Below are positions 15,159 through 23,807 of a DNA stretch of 64,000 bases, one piece after another. Source of the stretch: Streptomyces ardesiacus (GTDB taxonomy: Bacteria > Actinomycetota > Actinomycetes > Streptomycetales > Streptomycetaceae); assembly GCF_003112575.1 (NCBI RefSeq), contig NZ_BEWC01000005.1, forward strand, positions 1-64,000, in the 5' to 3' direction. The stretch's first letter is position 1. Every line of letters begins with the position of its first letter. Made by a program: the position numbers and the translations under genes. The notes beneath the pieces were generated by a model. The model did no database searches, was not told where the DNA came from, and saw only the letters and a list, made by a program, of their open reading frames with translations.

Positions 15159-16952
15159 TTACGAGTCCGACGGGCTCGGGGTGCCACTGCCCGGCGGGGA
15201 TGACGAGTCGTCCGGGCCGCCGGTCGGGGACGGCTCGTCGGTCGTCGGGTCCGGGCCGGGCGAGGTCGGCGGCGGGTCGTCGGTGGGCGTCGGGTCCGGG
15301 TCGGTCGGGTGCGGGGTGGACGGGCCCGGGTCCGGGGTGTGGCCCGGAAGGGGCGGGCGCGTGGCGCCGCCGGGGGTGCTGGGACGCGGATCCGGGCGGG
15401 ACGGGGTGGGTGCGCGGCCGTAGCCCTGGATGGTCACGACGGCGTGGGCGGGCGAGACGGCCACCCGGGCGCTCCAGTGGCCGGACGGCTCGCGCAGGTG
15501 GTCCACGTACACCCGGACCGTCACGGACTCGCCGGGGTGCAGGGTGCCCGAGGACTGGCTCAGGTAGAGCCAGGCGGCGCCGACGGACACGGACCAGCGC
15601 ACCGGGGCGTCGCCGGTCGCGGTCAGGGTGACCAGCGTGGTCCCGCCCCGGTGGCCGGCCGTCACCCCGAGGCGGCCGGTGCCCTTCTCGCCGGCGCCGG
15701 GGACGCCGACGACCTCCACGGAGACGTCGGCCCCGCCGTTCTTGCCGAAGCCGGGACCCGGGGTGGTGCTCGCGTTGCCCGCGTTCTCGTAGCCGCCGCC
15801 CGCCGGCTCGCGGCCCGGGCCGTCCGGGTCCTGTGTCTCGCTGGCGCTGGCCGAGCGGCCCTCCTCGCCCTCGACGACGGGGGTGCCCCGGTGGGCCGCC
15901 CACAGGGCCAGCACCGGGGCCGCCACGACGGTGGCGACGACGGTGGTGGTGACGGCACGCGCGCGCATGCGGTCCCGCCGGGCGGCGCGGTCCTTGGGGT
16001 CCATCGGGAAGCCGCGCCGGTCGAAACGGGGGGCGTTGCCCCGCGCGCGCGAGCTGTGGGGCGGGGCCTTGTGCAGGACGGTGCGGGGGGCCTCCAGGAC
16101 GGGCAGCTCGGCGGGGGTGACGCTGGTGCCGGGCCAGCGGCCGGGGATCGCGCGCTCGGCGGTACGGCGGCAGCGGGGGCAGTCGTCCACGTGCCGGACC
16201 AGTTCGCGGCGCAGGGCGCTGCTGAGGACGTAGCGGTTGTCGCCGGTGAGGCGGGCGACGCCGGCGCAGGTGCCGGTCTCGACGACGGCGAGGGCGGCGC
16301 GGGTGCGTTCCACCTCGCAGGCGGCGGAGGCGAGCAGTTCGCGGGCGGCGGCGAGGTCCATGCCGAGGACGGCGGCCACCTCGTGCGGGGCGAGGTGGTG
16401 GCGCACGGCGAGTTCGAGCGCCTCGCGCTGCTCGGGGGTGGTGCCGGCTGCCTCCGGCCAGGCGAGGAGGGCGAGTTGGCTGCGGTGGCGCTGGTGGGTC
16501 TCGTCGTGGGCGGGCGTGGACGTGGCCGGGGTGGTGGGCGTGGCCGGGGCCGGGGTCGTGGGGCGGCCTGCCGCGTGGCTGCTCGGACGTTTCTGCTTGG
16601 CCTCGGCCAGGTGGCGCAGGCAGGCCCAGCGGGCCAGCGCGTACAGCCAGGCCCTGCGGTCGGCCGCGGACGCGGGGGCGCGGTGGCCGCGGCGCTCGGC
16701 GAGCGCGAGGACGTCGCCCAGGGCGGCGGTCGCGGCGTCGTGGTCGCAGAGGACGGAGAGGCAGTACGTGAACAGGCCGTCCAGATACGCGTCGTACGCG
16801 GCGTACCGCACGGGCGGACGCGGTGCCGGCGGCTGTGCCGACGGTTGGGCCGGCGGCTGTGCCAGCACCCTCGCCGCGGTGCGGTCACGCGCTTCCCGGT
16901 GCGCCCGGTGTGCGCCGGTCGTGCGGGTCGTGGTTTCCGGACTGCTCCTCAT
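15159..16952 (-). CDS. Sigma-like / zinc-finger / transmembrane / BACON-domain fusion protein
   Basis: A 597-aa protein. Residues about 45-225 resemble an ECF sigma factor: helices YDAYLDGLFTYCLSVLCDHD and AWLYALARWACLRHLAEAK (region 2-like), then EALELAVRHHLAPHEVAAVLGM (region 4-like HTH). Next comes a zinc-finger anti-sigma-like motif, HVDDCPRCRRTAE, with an upstream His. One transmembrane helix (VVATVVAAPVLALWAA) leads to an outside region with a BACON-like beta domain (WSVSVGAAWLYLSQSSG, GESVTVRVYVD) and a long Pro/Thr/Asp-rich tail. The start could be GTG 16955 or ATG 16952; TACGGT at 16967-16962 makes either nearly leaderless. It may act as a membrane-tethered regulator. Confidence 0.8.
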   Translation of the reverse strand: MRSSPETTTRTTGAHRAHREARDRTAARVLAQPPAQPSAQPPAPRPPVRYAAYDAYLDGLFTYCLSVLCDHDAATAALGDVLALAERRGHRAPASAADRRAWLYALARWACLRHLAEAKQKRPSSHAAGRPTTPAPATPTTPATSTPAHDETHQRHRSQLALLAWPEAAGTTPEQREALELAVRHHLAPHEVAAVLGMDLAAARELLASAACEVERTRAALAVVETGTCAGVARLTGDNRYVLSSALRRELVRHVDDCPRCRRTAERAIPGRWPGTSVTPAELPVLEAPRTVLHKAPPHSSRARGNAPRFDRRGFPMDPKDRAARRDRMRARAVTTTVVATVVAAPVLALWAAHRGTPVVEGEEGRSASASETQDPDGPGREPAGGGYENAGNASTTPGPGFGKNGGADVSVEVVGVPGAGEKGTGRLGVTAGHRGGTTLVTLTATGDAPVRWSVSVGAAWLYLSQSSGTLHPGESVTVRVYVDHLREPSGHWSARVAVSPAHAVVTIQGYGRAPTPSRPDPRPSTPGGATRPPLPGHTPDPGPSTPHPTDPDPTPTDDPPPTSPGPDPTTDEPSPTGGPDDSSSPPGSGTPSPSDS

Positions 16953-17104
16953 CACTCGGCGACCGTAGGGGGCTATGGGTGGCGCGAACTGGCGCGTTGG
17001 GCACATTTAATCCGTACGGGTGAAACGACCCCTCATAAGGGGACAGGAAGCCGCCCTTCCGTGGCCGGGGCGGGGTTGTCGTCGTCCGTTCGGGGTGTGG
17101 GGCG

Positions 17105-17565
17105 CGGGTGCCTGCGGCGCCTGTGGGGGTGGGTGGGGTGAGCGTTCTCGCGGTGCGTTGTGGGTGGGGTGCGTTTGCCTGCGGCGCCTGTGCGGGTTCG
17201 GTGGGGGTGCGCGGTGCGCGGTGCGGTGCGTTGTGGGTCGGGGCCGCGCCGGGGGGTGTCCGTCCTCGGAACGGCGCGGAATCGGTCGGCCACAGATCTT
17301 TGCGGCGTTGACGCGCCAACCGCTGCGGGCGGACACCCCCCGACACGTCCCCTTCTCGCCGTACGCGGCTGCCCCGCCGCGTCGCCCTCCACCAGCTGCG
17401 GGCAGTCGCCACGCCCCCAGCTGCGGGCAGTCGTGCCTCCCCCAGTGCCTGAACGGCCTGGGAGATACCCCCAGGCGGCACGGGTGGGCGCAGCGGCACC
17501 CCGCTACGCCGGGCTCGCGACCCGACCCCGCACCCGCACACACCCCGGGGCACCGTCAACGCCGG
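17105..17565 (+). repeat. Dispersed intergenic repeat, copy 1
   Basis: This fills most of the 667-nt gap between the divergent sigma-fusion gene and radA. Its core is a 13-bp inverted repeat (17250-17262 and 17330-17342; arm CGGGGGGTGTCCG) with arms 80 nt apart. The left side is a G/T-rich stretch with repeated TGCCTGCGGCGCCTGTG; the right side has repeats of GCTGCGGGCAGTCG and ends GTCAACGCCGG. Near-identical copies lie at 43068-43463 (same orientation) and 63479-63925 (inverted). A 9-nt segment at 17297-17305 differs from copy 2 but matches copy 3. Confidence 0.85.
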
Positions 17566-17619
17566 ACCACGCACCCCGCCCCCGGGTCCGCTGTCAGTGG
17601 GGGCGGTTACCGTTCGTGC

Positions 17620-19029
17620 ATGGCTGCCCGTACGAAGTCCGCCAAGGAACGGCCGTCCTACCGCTGCACCGAGTGCGGCTGGCAGACGGCCAAGTGGCTC
17701 GGCCGCTGCCCCGAATGCCAGGCATGGGGCACGGTCGAGGAGTACGGCGTGCCCGCCGTGCGTACGACCGCGCCGGGGCGCGTGACCACCTCCGCCGTGC
17801 CGATCGGCCAGGTCGACGGCCGTCAGGCGACCGCCCGCTCCACCGGCGTGCCCGAGCTGGACCGGGTGCTCGGCGGCGGCCTGGTGCCCGGTGCCGTGGT
17901 GCTCGTCGCGGGCGAGCCGGGTGTCGGGAAGTCCACGCTGCTGCTGGACGTGGCGGCCAAGTCCGCGAGCGACGAGCACCGGACGCTGTACGTCACCGGT
18001 GAGGAGTCGGCCAGCCAGGTGCGGCTGCGGGCCGACCGGATCCACGCCATCGACGATCACCTGTATCTCGCCGCCGAGACCGATCTCGCCGCGGTGCTCG
18101 GGCACCTGGACGCCGTGAAGCCCTCGCTGCTGATCCTGGACTCCGTGCAGACCGTCGCCTCGCCCGAGATCGACGGCGCCCCGGGCGGCATGGCGCAGGT
18201 GCGGGAGGTGGCCGGCGCGCTGATCCGCGCATCCAAGGAGCGCGGCATGTCCACGCTGCTGGTGGGCCACGTCACCAAGGACGGGGCCATCGCGGGGCCG
18301 CGGCTGCTGGAGCACCTCGTGGACGTCGTGCTGCATTTCGAGGGCGACCGGCATGCGCGGCTGCGGCTGGTGCGGGGCGTCAAGAACCGGTACGGGACGA
18401 CCGACGAGGTCGGCTGCTTCGAGCTGCACGACGAGGGGATCACGGGGCTCGCCGACCCCAGTGGGCTGTTCCTCACGCGGCGGGCCGAGCCGGTGCCCGG
18501 CACCTGTCTGACCGTCACCCTGGAGGGGCGCCGGCCGCTGGTCGCCGAGGTGCAGGCGCTGACCGTCGACTCGCAGATTCCGTCGCCGCGGCGTACGACC
18601 TCGGGGCTGGAGACCTCGCGGGTGTCGATGATGCTGGCCGTGCTGGAGCAGCGCGGGCGCATCAGCGCGCTGGGCAAGAGGGACATCTACAGCGCGACGG
18701 TGGGGGGTGTGAAGCTCTCCGAGCCCGCCGCCGACCTCGCCGTGGCGCTGGCGCTGGCGAGCGCGGCCAGTGACACTCCGCTGCCCAAGAACCTCGTCGC
18801 GATCGGCGAGGTCGGTCTCGCCGGGGAGGTGAGACGGGTCACGGGCGTGCAGCGCAGGCTTTCCGAGGCGCACCGGCTGGGCTTCACGCATGCGCTGGTA
18901 CCGGCCGATCCGGGCCGGGTGCCCGACGGCATGAAGGTGCTGGAAGTCGCGGACATGGGGGACGCCCTGCGGGTGCTTCCGCGCTCGCGTCGCCGAGAGG
19001 CCCCACGGGAGGAGGGGGACCGCCGGTAG
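17620..19029 (+). CDS. radA: DNA repair protein RadA (Sms)
   Basis: A 469-aa RecA-like ATPase that acts in recombinational repair and branch migration. The N-terminal zinc finger CTECGWQ...CPECQAW is followed by Walker A GEPGVGKST, the RadA-specific KNRYG motif (VKNRYGTTDEVG) and a C-terminal Lon-protease-like domain (DLAVALALASAASDTPLP). ATG 17620 was chosen because TACCGT (17608-17613) lies exactly 6 nt upstream, giving a leaderless transcript, and the zinc finger begins 16 residues in. It is followed by disA after 81 nt, an arrangement conserved in many Gram-positive bacteria. Confidence 0.96.
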   Translation: MAARTKSAKERPSYRCTECGWQTAKWLGRCPECQAWGTVEEYGVPAVRTTAPGRVTTSAVPIGQVDGRQATARSTGVPELDRVLGGGLVPGAVVLVAGEPGVGKSTLLLDVAAKSASDEHRTLYVTGEESASQVRLRADRIHAIDDHLYLAAETDLAAVLGHLDAVKPSLLILDSVQTVASPEIDGAPGGMAQVREVAGALIRASKERGMSTLLVGHVTKDGAIAGPRLLEHLVDVVLHFEGDRHARLRLVRGVKNRYGTTDEVGCFELHDEGITGLADPSGLFLTRRAEPVPGTCLTVTLEGRRPLVAEVQALTVDSQIPSPRRTTSGLETSRVSMMLAVLEQRGRISALGKRDIYSATVGGVKLSEPAADLAVALALASAASDTPLPKNLVAIGEVGLAGEVRRVTGVQRRLSEAHRLGFTHALVPADPGRVPDGMKVLEVADMGDALRVLPRSRRREAPREEGDRR

Positions 19030-19110
19030 ACTTTGCCCTGGTCTCGCCCGTCCGTACGGCCGAATGTGCGACACGGGAGCGCCAGAAGAACCTGCGACCG
19101 GAGGAGTGCA

Positions 19111-20235
19111 GTGGCAGCCAACGACCGGGCAGCAGCTCCCGGAAAGTCCGGTGGGAGTGCCGGTGCCGATGGCCTGATGCGCGCCTCACTGAGCGCCGTG
19201 GCGCCCGGCACGTCCCTGCGCGACGGCCTGGAGCGGGTCCTGCGCGGCAACACCGGCGGTCTGATCGTGCTGGGTTCCGACAAGACCGTCGAGCAGATGT
19301 GCACGGGCGGTTTCGTCCTGGACGTCGAGTTCACCGCGACCCGGCTGCGCGAGCTGTGCAAGCTGGACGGCGGCATCGTGCTCTCCTCGGACCTGTCGAA
19401 GATCCTGCGGGCGGGGGTGCAGCTCCTCCCGGATCCGACCATTCCGACGGAGGAGACCGGCACCCGGCACCGGACGGCGGACCGGGTCAGCAAGCAGGTC
19501 GGGTTCCCCGTCGTGTCGGTGTCGCAGTCGATGCGGCTGATCGCCCTGTACGTGGACGGGCAGCGCAGGGTGCTGGAGGACTCGGCCGCGATCCTGTCCC
19601 GGGCCAATCAGGCGCTGGCGACCCTGGAGCGCTACAAGCTGCGCCTCGACGAGGTCGCGGGCACGCTGTCTGCGCTGGAGATCGAGGACCTGGTGACGGT
19701 GCGGGACGTCTCGGCGGTCGCGCAGCGCCTGGAGATGGTGCGCCGGATCGCCACCGAGATCGCCGAGTACGTGGTGGAGCTGGGGACCGACGGGCGGCTG
19801 CTCGCCCTGCAGTTGGACGAGCTGATCGCCGGGGTGGAGCCGGAGCGCGAGCTGGTCGTGCGGGACTACGTGCCCGAGCCGACCGCGAAGCGGTCGCGCA
19901 CGGTCGACGAGGCGCTCGCGGAGCTGGACAAGCTCAGCCATGCCGAGCTGCTGGAACTGTCCACGGTGGCACGGGCGTTGGGGTACACCGGGTCGCCCGA
20001 GACGCTGGACTCCGCGGTGTCGCCGCGCGGGTTCCGGCTGCTGGCCAAGGTGCCGCGGCTGCCGGGCGCGATCATCGACCGGCTGGTGGAGCACTTCGGC
20101 GGCCTGCAGAAGCTCCTCGCCGCCAGCGTCGACGACCTCCAGACGGTGGACGGCGTCGGCGAGGCGCGGGCCCGCAGCGTGCGCGAGGGACTGTCGCGGC
20201 TGGCGGAGTCGTCGATCCTGGAGCGTTACGTCTGA
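19111..20235 (+). CDS. disA: DNA integrity scanning protein DisA (diadenylate cyclase)
   Basis: A 374-aa enzyme that makes the second messenger c-di-AMP from two ATP and scans DNA for branched structures. The N-terminal DAC domain has the catalytic D86-G-G (LDGGIVLSSD; most family members have DGA) and the ATP-binding GTRHRTADR motif. A linker helix bundle leads to C-terminal helix-hairpin-helix repeats (VDGVGEARARSVREGL). The GTG start has GGAGGAG about 6 nt upstream. A possible own promoter, TAGACT, overlaps the radA stop codon, so it may be both co-transcribed with radA and independently expressed. Confidence 0.96.
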   Translation: MAANDRAAAPGKSGGSAGADGLMRASLSAVAPGTSLRDGLERVLRGNTGGLIVLGSDKTVEQMCTGGFVLDVEFTATRLRELCKLDGGIVLSSDLSKILRAGVQLLPDPTIPTEETGTRHRTADRVSKQVGFPVVSVSQSMRLIALYVDGQRRVLEDSAAILSRANQALATLERYKLRLDEVAGTLSALEIEDLVTVRDVSAVAQRLEMVRRIATEIAEYVVELGTDGRLLALQLDELIAGVEPERELVVRDYVPEPTAKRSRTVDEALAELDKLSHAELLELSTVARALGYTGSPETLDSAVSPRGFRLLAKVPRLPGAIIDRLVEHFGGLQKLLAASVDDLQTVDGVGEARARSVREGLSRLAESSILERYV

Positions 20236-20253
20236 ACGCCCGGGCGTCCGCGG

Positions 20254-21093
20254 TCAGTCGCTGGTGAGGACGAACGACGTCTGCACCTTCTCGAACCCGG
20301 CCGCCTTGGCCTCCACCAGGTAGGTGCCCGCCTTGGCCGAACCCGCCGGGGGCGTGCCGCACTCGGGGGCGCTCGGCCTGCGGTCCCACTTCACGGTGTA
20401 GGTGATGCCGCTGCCCGCGGCCACCCGGTAGCGCAGGCTGCCCGCGCCCTTGACGCAGTCGTCCGAGGCCCAGTAGGCGTCGTCGGCGTCGGCCGGGGTG
20501 ATCGTGAAGACCGCGTGTTCCGGGCCGAGGTCGACCTTGCAGTCGCTGCCGGAGGTGTTCCGCGCGGTCAGTTCGAAGGCGGGGGTCTGGCCGGGCGTGT
20601 AGCTGTTGCGGACACTGCGCAGGCTCAACTTCACCGCGCCGGGCGCGCAGTTGGGCAGGGACGATCCGGCGGGCAGCGCGTCGCCCGCGCCGACGCCCGT
20701 CACCGCGCCGCCGCCCGCGCCGCCGGACGACGCGTCCGATCCGTCGCCGCCGGACTGCCCGCCGCCGGAACCGGCCCCGGCGCCCGATCCGTCACCGCCG
20801 CCGGAACCCGCCCCGGATCCCGAGCCGTTGGAGTCCCCGCCCCCCGACTCGTCGCGCCCGCCCGGGGCCTGGCTGATCGCCGGCCCGGATCCCGAGGGGC
20901 CCGGGGTGATGGAAGGTGCCGGGTTCTTGCCGTCGGCCCCGCTCTCGCGGCCGTTGCCGCCGTCCCCGCCGCCGGAGACCACGATCCAGGTGATCAATAG
21001 CGCCAACAGGGCGAAAAGAGACAGCAGTACGGCCCTCCGTCGCCAGTAGATGGAGGAGGGAAGCGGCCCGACCGGATTGCGCAGTGATCCCAC
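20254..21093 (-). CDS. Membrane-anchored protein with extracellular beta domain
   Basis: A 279-aa protein. After a 20-residue basic N-terminus there is one helix (AVLLSLFALLALLITWIVV), then about 110 residues of Gly/Ser/Asp-rich linker, then a C-terminal beta domain of about 130 residues with paired cysteines (NCAPGAVKL, SDCKVDLGP, DDCVKGAG, PECGTPP). It is probably a signal-anchored envelope protein with its bulk outside. The fold looks similar to the DUF4232 or bacterial Ig type; this is inference. GTG 21093 follows TACAGT by 7 nt (leaderless). It converges with disA and is divergent from mutY. Confidence 0.75.
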   Translation of the reverse strand: MGSLRNPVGPLPSSIYWRRRAVLLSLFALLALLITWIVVSGGGDGGNGRESGADGKNPAPSITPGPSGSGPAISQAPGGRDESGGGDSNGSGSGAGSGGGDGSGAGAGSGGGQSGGDGSDASSGGAGGGAVTGVGAGDALPAGSSLPNCAPGAVKLSLRSVRNSYTPGQTPAFELTARNTSGSDCKVDLGPEHAVFTITPADADDAYWASDDCVKGAGSLRYRVAAGSGITYTVKWDRRPSAPECGTPPAGSAKAGTYLVEAKAAGFEKVQTSFVLTSD

Positions 21094-21252
21094 GGCCCAA
21101 ACTGTACGAGAGATCGGCGCGTTCCCTTGTCCCACCCGCCGTTCGGGCTCGCAACTTTTACGGATCATCATTCCGGCAGCCCCGGTCCCCCGGCCGCCAC
21201 CGGGTGGCGGTGTTCCCGTGCGGAGGCCCTCCCGTGGCAGGATCGGAGGGCC

Positions 21253-22179
21253 ATGACTGCGCCCACGAAGCCCTCGCCAGGCGGACCCTCCGACCCCGCC
21301 GCGTCCGGTGTGCCGCTGCACGCCCCCGTCATCGACTGGTTCGACGAGCACGCCCGCGATCTGCCGTGGCGGCGCCCCGAGGCCGGTGCCTGGGGCGTGA
21401 TGGTCAGCGAGTTCATGCTCCAGCAGACCCCGGTCAGCCGCGTCCAGCCCGTGTACGAGCAGTGGCTCGCCCGCTGGCCGCGCCCCGCCGACCTCGCCAA
21501 GGAGGCCCCCGGCGAGGCCGTCCGCGCCTGGGGCCGGCTCGGCTACCCGCGCCGCGCCCTGCGCCTGCACGGCGCCGCCGCGGCCATAACGGAACGGCAC
21601 GGCGGCGACGTACCGGCCGACCACGCCCAGCTGCTGGCGCTGCCCGGCATCGGCGAGTACACGGCCGCCGCGGTCGCCTCCTTCGCCTACGGCCAGCGGC
21701 ACCCCGTACTGGACACCAACGTCCGCCGGGTCTTCGCCCGCGCGGTCACCGGCGTGCAGTACCCGCCGAACGCCACCACCGCCGCCGAGCGGAAGCTCGC
21801 CCGGGCGCTGCTGCCCGACGAGGAGGCGCGCGCCGCCCGCTGGGCCGCGGCCTCGATGGAGCTGGGCGCCCTGGTCTGCACGGCGAAGAACGAGTCGTGC
21901 CACCGCTGCCCGATCGCCTCCCGGTGCGCCTGGCGGCTGGCCGGCAAGCCCGCGCACGACGGGCCGCCGCGGCGCGGACAGACGTACGCGGGCACCGACC
22001 GGCAGGTGCGCGGGCGGCTGCTCGCGGTGTTGCGGGAGGCGACCGGGCCCGTGCCGCAGGCCGCCCTCGACCAGGTGTGGCAGGAGCCGGTCCAGCGCGC
22101 CCGCGCCCTGGACGGCCTGGTGGCCGACGGCCTGGTGGAACCCCTGGCCGACGGGCTGTACCGGCTGCCGCTGAGCTGA
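21253..22179 (+). CDS. mutY: A/G-specific adenine DNA glycosylase
   Basis: A 308-aa base-excision repair enzyme that removes adenine mispaired with 8-oxoguanine. It has the MutY start PLHAPVIDWFDEHARDLPWR, the catalytic Glu in SEFMLQQTPVSRV, the helix-hairpin-helix LPGIGEYTAAAVASF, catalytic Asp in VLDTNVRRV, and the [4Fe-4S] cysteine set CTAKNESCHRCPIASRC (C-X6-C-X2-C-X5-C). It is shorter than E. coli MutY because the C-terminal MutT-like 8-oxoG domain is missing, as in other Streptomyces. ATG 21253 has GGAGGG 5 nt upstream. Together with radA and disA it forms a DNA-repair neighbourhood. Confidence 0.95.
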   Translation: MTAPTKPSPGGPSDPAASGVPLHAPVIDWFDEHARDLPWRRPEAGAWGVMVSEFMLQQTPVSRVQPVYEQWLARWPRPADLAKEAPGEAVRAWGRLGYPRRALRLHGAAAAITERHGGDVPADHAQLLALPGIGEYTAAAVASFAYGQRHPVLDTNVRRVFARAVTGVQYPPNATTAAERKLARALLPDEEARAARWAAASMELGALVCTAKNESCHRCPIASRCAWRLAGKPAHDGPPRRGQTYAGTDRQVRGRLLAVLREATGPVPQAALDQVWQEPVQRARALDGLVADGLVEPLADGLYRLPLS

Positions 22180-22484
22180 CGTACCGGCGGCCGAGGGGCG
22201 GCGGACATCTCCGTGACAGCTCGGCCGCCGTCCCCGTGACAGCTCCACCATCGGGCAAATCACCCGATGTCGCCACCAAGTGGGCTGTCGCCCTACCCGT
22301 TTCCTGCTTCCGTTACACAACCGACGGACAGCCGAGGGTTTGCCGCAGGCTGCTTCGCACAGCGCCGTGACAACGCTTCCCTACCTTCGTTTGCGTGCCC
22401 AGGGGGGCATGGACGACCAGGGACCACAATCAGTGGGCCGGCGGATGACCACCGCCGGCATACGGGGATCGGAAGGCGGTTGAC
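22180..22484 (+). promoter_or_regulatory. sigE promoter and leader region with hairpin at 22437-22459
   Basis: This 305-nt gap must carry the CseB-activated sigE promoter known from S. coelicolor. A plausible -10 is TACCTT at 22382-22387, leaving about 95 nt of leader; I see no convincing -35, as expected for an activator-dependent promoter. Within the leader, GCCGGCGG (22437-22444) pairs perfectly with CCGCCGGC (22452-22459) across 7 nt, just before the GGAAGG ribosome site at 22471-22476. That hairpin could influence sigE translation. The CseB site itself was not located. Confidence 0.5.
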
Positions 22485-23018
22485 ATGGGCGAGGTGCTCG
22501 AGTTCGAGGAGTACGTCCGCACCCGGCAGGACGCGCTGCTGCGCAGCGCCCGGCGCCTGGTCCCCGACCCCGTCGACGCCCAGGACCTGCTGCAGACCGC
22601 GCTGGCGCGGACGTACGGGCGCTGGGAGACCATCGAGGACAAGCGGCTCGCCGACGCCTACCTGCGCCGGGTGATGATCAACACCCGGACCGAGTGGTGG
22701 CGGGCGCGCAAGCTCGAGGAGGTGCCGACCGAGCAGCTCCCGGAGTCCCCCATGGACGACGCCACCGAGCAGCACGCGGACCGCGCCCTGCTGATGGACG
22801 TCCTGAAGGTGCTCGCCCCGAAGCAGCGCAGCGTCGTGGTGCTGCGACACTGGGAGCAGATGTCGACGGAGGAGACCGCCGCCGCCCTCGGCATGTCGGC
22901 GGGAACGGTCAAGAGCACGCTGCACCGGGCGCTCGCCCGGCTCCGCGAGGAGCTGGTCGCCCGCGATCTGGACGCACGGGCGCTGGAGCGTGAGGAGCAG
23001 GAGCGTTGCGCGGCCTGA
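22485..23018 (+). CDS. sigE: ECF sigma factor SigE (cell-envelope stress)
   Basis: A 177-aa ECF sigma factor of RNA polymerase. Region 2 runs about residues 10-75 (RSARRLVPDPVDAQDLLQTA, YLRRVMINTRTEWWR) and region 4 about 105-160 (KQRSVVVLRHWEQMSTEETA, then the HTH ALGMSAGTVKSTLHRALARL). No anti-sigma gene follows. Instead it heads the cseA-cseB-cseC locus, matching the S. coelicolor system in which CseC/CseB activates the sigE promoter upon envelope damage. Its regulon concerns the cell envelope; the mprF-like gene at 61.6 kb has a matching promoter. ATG has GGAAGG upstream. Confidence 0.97.
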   Translation: MGEVLEFEEYVRTRQDALLRSARRLVPDPVDAQDLLQTALARTYGRWETIEDKRLADAYLRRVMINTRTEWWRARKLEEVPTEQLPESPMDDATEQHADRALLMDVLKVLAPKQRSVVVLRHWEQMSTEETAAALGMSAGTVKSTLHRALARLREELVARDLDARALEREEQERCAA

Positions 23019-23680
23019 CCGACGGTCGGACTCCCGGGGAGACCCGGAGAACCACGCAGGCGGCGAGTACGGCGGTGGCCGTGTTCGTCGCCCTCGGCGT
23101 TTCCCTCTCCGGCTGCGGGACCGGCGGCACCGGCGCCCGCGACGAGGGCCCGGCCCACGCGGACGCGGTGGGCGGCCCCGCCTCCTCCCCCGAGCCCGCG
23201 GCGAAGGACGTGCCCTCGAAGGTTCCCGACCGCGTGGACGCGGTACGGCTCGTCAAGGCCGACCCCAAGGTGTCCCCGGAGGTCAAGCGGAGCCTGAAGC
23301 CGTGCGTCGCCGACGAGTACCCCCTCGACGTCTCCTACGGCAAGCTGACCGGCGGCTCGGCGGACGACGTCGTCGTCAACGTGCTGACGTGCGGTGACGC
23401 GGTGGGGGTGGGCAGTTACGTGTACCGCGAGAAGGACGGCGGGTACCAGAATGTGTTCAAGGCGGAGGCGCCCCCGGTCTATGCGGAGATCGACCGCGGC
23501 GACCTGGTGGTGACCAAGCAGGTGTACGACAAGGGGGACCCGGTCTCGAGCCCGTCCGGCGAGAGCGTGACCACGTACCGCTGGTCGTCGAACCGGTTCG
23601 CCGAGGAGTACCGCACGCACAACGACTACAGCAAGGCGGCGGGGAACGCGCCCACCCCGGCCCCCGAGCCGGACGGCTGA
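23006..23680 (+). CDS. cseA: Lipoprotein CseA, negative modulator of the SigE response
   Basis: A 224-aa lipoprotein that overlaps the end of sigE by 13 nt. The TTG start at 23006 is preceded by GAGGAGCAGGAG. The signal peptide VAVFVALGVSLSGC contains the lipobox LSGC, so the protein is lipid-anchored on the outer face of the membrane. A disordered linker leads to a compact domain with two cysteines (LKPCVADEY, VLTCGDAVG). In S. coelicolor CseA dampens sigE expression, presumably through CseC. A GC-rich hairpin (around 23682-23717) lies in the 127-nt gap before cseB. Confidence 0.92.
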   Translation: MRGLTDGRTPGETRRTTQAASTAVAVFVALGVSLSGCGTGGTGARDEGPAHADAVGGPASSPEPAAKDVPSKVPDRVDAVRLVKADPKVSPEVKRSLKPCVADEYPLDVSYGKLTGGSADDVVVNVLTCGDAVGVGSYVYREKDGGYQNVFKAEAPPVYAEIDRGDLVVTKQVYDKGDPVSSPSGESVTTYRWSSNRFAEEYRTHNDYSKAAGNAPTPAPEPDG

Positions 23681-23807
23681 CCCGGCCGTCGCGCCGGCCG
23701 GCGTGAACCGGCCGGGCCGCTCGCACCGATGACCGAGTGAACGTGGTGCACGGGCGGTCCGGCACCCCGTCCGACCCGACCACACCCTGAGGACTGAGAG
23801 CACCGGG

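Noticed and set aside
17105..17565. Small protein genes within the dispersed repeat
   Set aside because: Frames exist in all six phases, but each is broken differently among the three copies, so conservation is at the nucleotide rather than the protein level.
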